From positions 62,001 through 126,000 of the forward strand of contig NZ_JAAKGP010000005.1 of the NCBI RefSeq assembly GCF_011043545.1: a DNA stretch of 64,000 nt. Reading direction: 5' to 3'. Below, piece after piece: positions 59,061-64,000 of the stretch (its first letter is position 1; the number at the start of each line of letters is the position of its first letter). Origin of the DNA: Rhodobacter sp. SGA-6-6. GTDB lineage: Bacteria > Pseudomonadota > Alphaproteobacteria > Rhodobacterales > Rhodobacteraceae. The position numbers and the translations under genes were made by a program. The notes below the pieces were generated by a model, which did not search any database, was not told the origin of the DNA, and worked only from the letters and a program-made list of their open reading frames with translations.

Positions 59061-59914
59061 TGCGCGCTCCTCAGCGAAAGGGCGAAGGTGGCGGCCTCGT
59101 TCAGGCGGGCGGGGTCGAGGCCGGTGTCGAAGCCCATGCCGTGCAGCATCTCCACCACCGCCTCGGTCGCCACGTTGCCCTTGGCGCCCGGCGCGAAGGG
59201 GCAGCCGCCGAGCCCGCCGGCGGAACTGTCGAAGGCGCGCAGGCCGTGGGCGAGGCTGGTGCGGATGTTCTCCAGCGCCTGGCCGCGGGTGTCGTGATAA
59301 TGCCCGGCGAGGCTGGCGGCGGGCAGGCGGTCCAGCACCGCCTCCAGCATCCGGGCGATGGTCTCCGGCGTGCCCGCGCCGATGGTGTCGCCAAGGCTGA
59401 CCTGCCGGCAGCCGAGGTCCATCAGCGCCTGCGCCACCTGCGCCACCGAGGCGGGCGCCACCGGCCCGTCATAGGGGCAGTCGGTGACGCAGGAGACATA
59501 GCCGCGGACCGGAACCTTGGCCGCGCGGGCGGCGGCGAGGACGGGGCGGAAACGGTCCAGGCTTTCGGCGATGGAACAGTTGATGTTGCGCTGCGAGAAC
59601 CCCTCCGAGGCCGAGGCGAAGACCGCCACCTCGTCCGCCCCGGCCTCCAGTGCGCTTTGGAAACCTTGCAGGTTGGGGGTGAGGGCGGCGTAGGAGGTGC
59701 CCCTGGCGCGGCGGATGCCGGCCAGCACTTCGGCGGCGTCGGCCATCTGCGGCACCCGTTTCGGGCTGACGAAGCTGGTCACCTCGATATGCGAAAAGCC
59801 GCAGGCGGAAAGCAGGTCCACCAGCCGGATCTTGTCGGCGGTGGGGATCGCGCGCGGCTCGTTCTGCAACCCGTCGCGGGGGGAGACCTCGTGGAGGGTG
59901 ACGCGCTCAGCCAT
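59057..59914 (-). CDS. liuE: Hydroxymethylglutaryl-CoA lyase
   Basis: 285 residues, a TIM-barrel HMGL-like enzyme. VTLHEVSPRDGLQNEPR opens the protein and the catalytic-cysteine loop GGLGGCPFAPGAKGNVATE lies near the C-terminus; metal ligands are in GHYHDTRGQAL. It cleaves HMG-CoA to acetyl-CoA and acetoacetate, the last leucine-specific step. It overlaps both neighbours by 4-8 bp. Confidence 0.9.
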   Translation of the reverse strand: MAERVTLHEVSPRDGLQNEPRAIPTADKIRLVDLLSACGFSHIEVTSFVSPKRVPQMADAAEVLAGIRRARGTSYAALTPNLQGFQSALEAGADEVAVFASASEGFSQRNINCSIAESLDRFRPVLAAARAAKVPVRGYVSCVTDCPYDGPVAPASVAQVAQALMDLGCRQVSLGDTIGAGTPETIARMLEAVLDRLPAASLAGHYHDTRGQALENIRTSLAHGLRAFDSSAGGLGGCPFAPGAKGNVATEAVVEMLHGMGFDTGLDPARLNEAATFALSLRSAQ

Positions 59915-61901
59915 CCCCGGCCTCCAGCCGCAGAAGCAGGCTGCCGTCCGCGACCTGATCGCGCTCGGCCACCAGCAGTTCGGCCACGATGCCGTCGCGC
60001 GGGGCGGTCAGGATGTGTTCCATCTTCATCGCCTCCAGCACCAGCAGCGGATCGCCCCTGCGGACCGCCGCGCCGACTTCCGTCCGGACGGCGGAGACGA
60101 GGCCGGGCATCGGCGCGACGATGCTGTCGCCGCTGGCCGCCTCGCCCGCCGCGCCCGCCAGAGGGTCGGGCAGGGCGAAGTCGTGGCGGAGGCCGTCGTG
60201 CCAGACCAGCACCTTTCCGGCCTCGACCAGCGTCTCGGCCCGGAAGCGCCGGTCCTCCGCTGCGACCTGCAAGCCCTCGCCGTCCCGCGTGACGGTCAGC
60301 TCACAGGAGCGGTCCCCCTCCACCCGGAAGCCGCCGCCGCCGAGATGCTCCACCCGCAGCGACAGGCGGTCGCCGCCGCTCTCCAGCGTGACGAACTCCT
60401 CCGCCGGGCCCCAGGCCCGCCAGCCGGCTAGCCGGTCCCAGGGATCGGCTCCCGGCTCTTTCGGCAGGCCGAGCGCCGCCAGCGCGGCCAGCGCCGGGAC
60501 ATGCGGCGGCATCTCCGGCCGGGCCGTCAGCAGCGCAAGGTCCCGGGCGATCAGCCCGGTGTCCACCTCCCCGGCGCGGAAGCCGGGATGGCGGGCGAGG
60601 GCGGAGAGGAACTCCAGGTTGGTGGTGACGCCTGCCACCCGGCACCCGGCCAGCGCCGAGGCCAGCAGGTTCAGCGCCTCGGCCCGGCTGGGCGCATGGG
60701 TGACGATCTTGGCGATCATCGGGTCATACCAAGGGGCGATGGCATCGCCTTGCCGCACCCCGCTGTCGATGCGGATGCCGCCGCGGGTAAATTCGGTTAT
60801 GCCGGGCAGGGCAAGGCGGGTCAGCGTGCCGGTGGCGGGGAGAAACCCCTTCGCCACATCCTCGGCATAGAGCCGGGCCTCGAAGGCGTGGCCGTCGATG
60901 CGCAGATCCTGCTGGCGGAAGGGCAGGGGCTCGCCCGCCGCCACCCGCAGTTGCAGTTCCACGAAGTCCAGGCCGGTGATGGCTTCAGAGACCGGATGTT
61001 CCACCTGCAGCCGCGTGTTCATCTCCATGAACCAGAAGCCGTCCGCGCGCAGCGGGCCGGAGCCGTCGGCGATGAACTCCACCGTGCCGGCGCCCCGGTA
61101 GCCGATGGCTTTCGCCGCCTCCACCGCCGCCCGCCCCATCGCGGCGCGGACATCCTCCGGCATCCCGGGGGCGGGGGCCTCCTCGATCACCTTCTGGTGG
61201 CGGCGTTGCAGGGAGCAGTCGCGCTCGAACAGGTGGACCGCATTGCCATGGGCATCGGCGAAGACCTGGATCTCGATGTGGCGGGGCCGGGCGACGTATT
61301 TCTCGACCAGGCAGGCCGGGTCGCCGAAGGCGGCTTGCGCCTCGCGCCGGGCACTGTCCAGCGCCTCGCGGAAGTCTTCGGGCCGCTCGACCCGCCGCAT
61401 CCCCTTGCCGCCGCCGCCGGCGCGGGCCTTGATCAGCACCGGCCAGCCGATGGCTTCGGCCTCGGAGGCCAGCCGCTCCGGGTCCTGATCCGCGCCGTGA
61501 TAGCCCGGCACCACCGGCACGCCGGCCTGTTCCATCAGCGCCTTGGCCGCGTCCTTCAGCCCCATGGCGCGGATGGCGCCGGCGGGCGGGCCGATGAAGA
61601 CCAGCCCCGCCGCCTGAACCGCCTCGGCGAAACCGGCGTTCTCGGACAGGAAGCCATAGCCGGGGTGGATGGCTTCCGCTCCGGTGCGCAGGGCGGCCTC
61701 GATGATCGCCTCGCCGCGCAAGTAGCTCTCGGCCGCCGGGGCGGGGCCGATCCGCACCGCCTCGTCGGCCAGCGCGACGTGACGGGCCTGCGCATCGGCG
61801 TCCGAGAAGACGGCGACGCTGCGGAGGCCCATCCGGCGGGCGGTGGCGATGATCCGGCAGGCGATCTCACCACGGTTGGCGATAAGGATCTTGGTGAACA
61901 T
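59907..61901 (-). CDS. liuD: Methylcrotonyl-CoA carboxylase alpha subunit (biotin carboxylase + carrier)
   Basis: 664 residues from ATG 61901. The biotin carboxylase part starts ILIANRGEIACRIIATARR, with the ATP-grasp loop RAGGGGKGMRRV and MNTRLQVEHPVSE. After the BT linker the C-terminus carries a biotinyl domain with LEAMKMEHIL, the lysine of AMKM being the biotin site. It carboxylates 3-methylcrotonyl-CoA with LiuB. The start was chosen because GAGGA lies upstream and the N-terminal motif begins directly. Confidence 0.9.
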   Translation of the reverse strand: MFTKILIANRGEIACRIIATARRMGLRSVAVFSDADAQARHVALADEAVRIGPAPAAESYLRGEAIIEAALRTGAEAIHPGYGFLSENAGFAEAVQAAGLVFIGPPAGAIRAMGLKDAAKALMEQAGVPVVPGYHGADQDPERLASEAEAIGWPVLIKARAGGGGKGMRRVERPEDFREALDSARREAQAAFGDPACLVEKYVARPRHIEIQVFADAHGNAVHLFERDCSLQRRHQKVIEEAPAPGMPEDVRAAMGRAAVEAAKAIGYRGAGTVEFIADGSGPLRADGFWFMEMNTRLQVEHPVSEAITGLDFVELQLRVAAGEPLPFRQQDLRIDGHAFEARLYAEDVAKGFLPATGTLTRLALPGITEFTRGGIRIDSGVRQGDAIAPWYDPMIAKIVTHAPSRAEALNLLASALAGCRVAGVTTNLEFLSALARHPGFRAGEVDTGLIARDLALLTARPEMPPHVPALAALAALGLPKEPGADPWDRLAGWRAWGPAEEFVTLESGGDRLSLRVEHLGGGGFRVEGDRSCELTVTRDGEGLQVAAEDRRFRAETLVEAGKVLVWHDGLRHDFALPDPLAGAAGEAASGDSIVAPMPGLVSAVRTEVGAAVRRGDPLLVLEAMKMEHILTAPRDGIVAELLVAERDQVADGSLLLRLEAGDG

Positions 61902-61909
61902 CCGGGTCC

Positions 61910-63517
61910 TCACATCCTGAACAGGCCGAAGCTGGTCTCTTCCACCGGCGCGTTCAGCGCGGCGGACAAGGACAGCGCCAGCACCTGCCGGCTGTGGCGC
62001 GGGTCGATGGTGCCGTCGTCCCAGAGCCGGGCCGAGGCGTAAAGCGGATGCGACTGCCGCTCGAACATCTCGACCGTGGGGCGCTTGAATGCGGCCTCCT
62101 CCTCGGCCGACCACTGGCCGCCCTTGCGCTCGATCGCCTCGCGCCGCACGGTGGCCAGCACCCCGGCCGCCTGTTCGCCGCCCATCACCGAAATCCGCGC
62201 ATTAGGCCAGGTCCACAGGAACCGCGGCCCGTAGGCGCGGCCGCACATGCCGTAGTTGCCGGCCCCGAAGGAACCGCCGACGATCATGGTGACCTTCGGC
62301 ACGCGGGTGGTGGCGACGGCGGTCACCAGCTTGGCCCCGTCCTTGGCGATGCCGCGGTTCTCGGCCGTGCGCCCGACCATGAAGCCCGAGATGTTTTGCA
62401 GGAACACCAAGGGGATATTCCGCTGCGAACAGAGTTCGACGAAATGCGCGGCCTTCAGGGCGCTTTCCGAAAAGATCACCCCGTTGTTGCCGATGATCCC
62501 GACCGGCATCCCCATCACATGGGCGAAGCCGCAGGCGATGGTGGCGCCGTAGCGCGGCTTGAACTCGTCGAAGCGCGAGCCGTCGGTGATGCGGGCGATG
62601 ACCTCGCGGATGTCGTAGGGCGTCTTCACCTCGGGCGGCACGATCCCCAGGATGTCCTCGGGGTCGTAGAGCGGCTCTTCCGGCGCCTGCAGGGCCAGCT
62701 GCGGCCGCTTCTGCCGGTTCAGGTTGGCCACCGCCCGCCGCGCCAGCGCCAGCGCCTGCAGGTCGTCCTCGGCCAGCAGGTCCGCCACGCCGGAGAGCCG
62801 CGTATGCACATCGCCGCCGCCCAGGTCCTCGGCGCTGACCACCTCGCCGGTCGCCGCCTTCACCAAGGGCGGGCCGGCCAGGAAGATCGTGCCCTGATCG
62901 CGCACGATGATGGTCACGTCCGACATCGCGGGCACATAGGCGCCGCCGGCGGTGCAGGAACCCATGACGACCGCGATCTGCGCGATCCCCGCCGCCGACA
63001 TGTTGGCCTGGTTGTAGAAGATGCGGCCGAAATGGTCGCGGTCGGGGAAGACTTCGTCCTGGTTGGGCAGGTTGGCGCCGCCGGAATCGACCAGATAGAC
63101 GCAGGGCAGCCGGTTCTCCGCGGCGATCTCCTGCGCGCGCAGGTGCTTCTTCACCGTCATCGGGAAATAGGTGCCGCCCTTCACGGTGGCGTCGTTGCAG
63201 AGGATCATCACCTCCTGCCCCTCGACCCGGCCGATGCCGGCGATCAGGCCCGCGGAAGGGCTGGCGCCGTCATAGAGGCCATGCGCGGCGAAAAGCCCGA
63301 CCTCCAGGAAAGGGGAGCCGGGGTCCAGGAGCCGCGCGATCCTCTCGCGCGGCAAGAGCTTGCCACGGCTGCGGTGCAAGTCGCGCGCCCTGTCGCCGCC
63401 GCCGGCCATGGCGAGGGCGGCGGCTTCGCGCACGGTCTCCAGCGCCGCCAGATTGGCAGCGCGGTTGGCGCGGTAGGTCTCCGAGCGGGGGGAGATGGCG
63501 GAAGTCAGGACACTCAT
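61910..63517 (-). CDS. liuB: Methylcrotonyl-CoA carboxylase beta subunit (carboxyltransferase)
   Basis: 535 residues of the acyl-CoA carboxyltransferase family. Blocks include [39 protein letters not shown] and [20 protein letters not shown], the last diagnostic for the methylcrotonyl-CoA type. It transfers the carboxyl group from LiuD-biotin to 3-methylcrotonyl-CoA. It overlaps liuA by four bases and is 8 bp upstream of liuD. Confidence 0.9.
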   Translation of the reverse strand: MSVLTSAISPRSETYRANRAANLAALETVREAAALAMAGGGDRARDLHRSRGKLLPRERIARLLDPGSPFLEVGLFAAHGLYDGASPSAGLIAGIGRVEGQEVMILCNDATVKGGTYFPMTVKKHLRAQEIAAENRLPCVYLVDSGGANLPNQDEVFPDRDHFGRIFYNQANMSAAGIAQIAVVMGSCTAGGAYVPAMSDVTIIVRDQGTIFLAGPPLVKAATGEVVSAEDLGGGDVHTRLSGVADLLAEDDLQALALARRAVANLNRQKRPQLALQAPEEPLYDPEDILGIVPPEVKTPYDIREVIARITDGSRFDEFKPRYGATIACGFAHVMGMPVGIIGNNGVIFSESALKAAHFVELCSQRNIPLVFLQNISGFMVGRTAENRGIAKDGAKLVTAVATTRVPKVTMIVGGSFGAGNYGMCGRAYGPRFLWTWPNARISVMGGEQAAGVLATVRREAIERKGGQWSAEEEAAFKRPTVEMFERQSHPLYASARLWDDGTIDPRHSRQVLALSLSAALNAPVEETSFGLFRM

Positions 63518-64000
63518 GCCCGCATCGCCCCCATCAGTTCCCGCCCGATCAGCATCCGGCGGATTTCGCTGGTGCCGGCGCCGATCTCCATCAGCTTGGC
63601 GTCGCGGAAGATGCGGCTGACCGGACTCTCGTTCATGAACCCCGCGCCGCCCATGGCCTGCACCGCCTGATGCGCCACCTGCATCGCGGCCTCCGAGGCA
63701 TAAAGCACACAGCCCGCCGCATCGGCCCGCGTCACCTGCCCGCGGTCGCAGGCCTTCGCCACTTCGTAGACATAGGCGCGGGCCGAGTTCAGCCTTGTGT
63801 AGATGTCGGCGATCTTGCCCTGCATCAGCTGGAAATCCCCGATGGCCTGGCCGAACTGCTTGCGCTCCGCCAGGTAGGGCATGATCTCGTCCAGGCAGGC
63901 GGCCATGATGCCGGTGCCGATGCCGGACAGCACCACCCGCTCGTAGTCGAGGCCGGACATCAGGACGCGGACGCCCTTGCCTTCGGCCCCCAGCACGTTC
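63514..64000 (-). CDS. liuA: Isovaleryl-CoA dehydrogenase, C-terminal part (cut by the window edge)
   Basis: Only the last ~161 codons are present; the 5' part lies beyond base 64000. The residues [40 protein letters not shown] and the C-terminal [20 protein letters not shown] and [17 protein letters not shown] are those of the acyl-CoA dehydrogenase C-terminal domain in isovaleryl-CoA dehydrogenases. It oxidises isovaleryl-CoA with FAD and passes electrons to ETF. The upstream regulator and promoter of the liu operon are not in the window. Confidence 0.9.
   Translation of the reverse strand, partial: NVLGAEGKGVRVLMSGLDYERVVLSGIGTGIMAACLDEIMPYLAERKQFGQAIGDFQLMQGKIADIYTRLNSARAYVYEVAKACDRGQVTRADAAGCVLYASEAAMQVAHQAVQAMGGAGFMNESPVSRIFRDAKLMEIGAGTSEIRRMLIGRELMGAMRA

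Noticed and set aside
1-64000. tRNA, rRNA, CRISPR array, transposase, integrase or phage genes
   Set aside because: None was recognised on either strand while reading the window; no repeat array or inverted-repeat-flanked element was seen, though short RNA genes could be missed by eye.

Overview
The window is very GC-rich, densely packed DNA with translationally coupled operons (repeated ATGA, GTGA and TGATG junctions). It comes from a metabolically versatile Gram-negative bacterium, most likely an alphaproteobacterium of the Rhodobacterales (Paracoccus/Rhodobacter-like). That placement is inferred from gene content: Tat-dependent periplasmic enzymes, a short RpoN paralogue, the liu and sit cluster types, and many amine and betaine catabolic genes. 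No rRNA, tRNA, CRISPR array, insertion sequence or phage gene was recognised. The longest gene-free stretch is about 250 bp.

Layout. 1-2.85 kb: end of a polyamine-type ABC ATPase, cupin, PuuB-like amine oxidase and DMT exporter. 2.9-8.0 kb: membrane alpha/beta hydrolase, then a Tat-exported amidohydrolase coupled to an outer-membrane beta-barrel, divergent from a secreted Ntn amide hydrolase broken by an in-frame TAG. 8.0-14.2 kb: a probable stress island (SRPBCC protein + zinc alcohol dehydrogenase, DUF421 pair, PQQ glucose dehydrogenase, a 44-residue membrane peptide and three tandem small disordered hydrophilic proteins). Four start regions here carry GGAAC-N16/17-NGTT motifs resembling EcfG general-stress promoters. 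14.3-19.5 kb: LysR regulator divergent from a pxpA / biotin carrier / biotin carboxylase / pxpB / pxpC operon. 19.5-29.3 kb: AraC regulator divergent from hyuB-hyuA plus a complete branched-chain-type ABC importer. 29.3-39.6 kb: cupin-SnoaL fusion, aldehyde dehydrogenase, L-2-hydroxyglutarate oxidase, GntR regulator, and an operon of a TMADH/StcD-like flavoprotein with a PotABCD-type importer; related TTGT..ACAA palindromes lie upstream of both transcription units.

39.7-42.0 kb is a decaying betaine locus: an SDR lacking its Rossmann start, a frameshifted and truncated ProX-like binding protein fused to the tail of a ProW-like permease, and a ProV-like ATPase with a frameshifted tail. 42.0-48.4 kb is a self-contained sigma-54 module: OFA-family transporter, a -24/-12 promoter, two phased GGACA-N3-TGTCC palindromes, sensor kinase, NtrC-type activator and a divergent short RpoN paralogue. 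48.4-54.2 kb: coniferyl-aldehyde-type dehydrogenase, DUF924 protein, KefB-like antiporter, SDR and LysR. 54.2-58.3 kb: a GcvT-family gene remnant and a sitABCD manganese/iron importer whose promoter is flanked by Fur/Mur-like boxes. 58.3-64 kb: the leucine-degradation liu operon (liuA, cut by the right edge, then B, D, E, C).

The content describes a scavenger of nitrogenous compounds (polyamines, amides, oxoproline or hydantoins, betaines) feeding glutamate and 2-oxoglutarate metabolism, plus leucine catabolism and metal uptake, each unit with its own local regulator. The least explained parts are the sigma-54 module, the shared-motif stress island and the GntR/LhgO/flavoprotein/Pot regulon. 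All family assignments come from reading the sequence; no database search was run.
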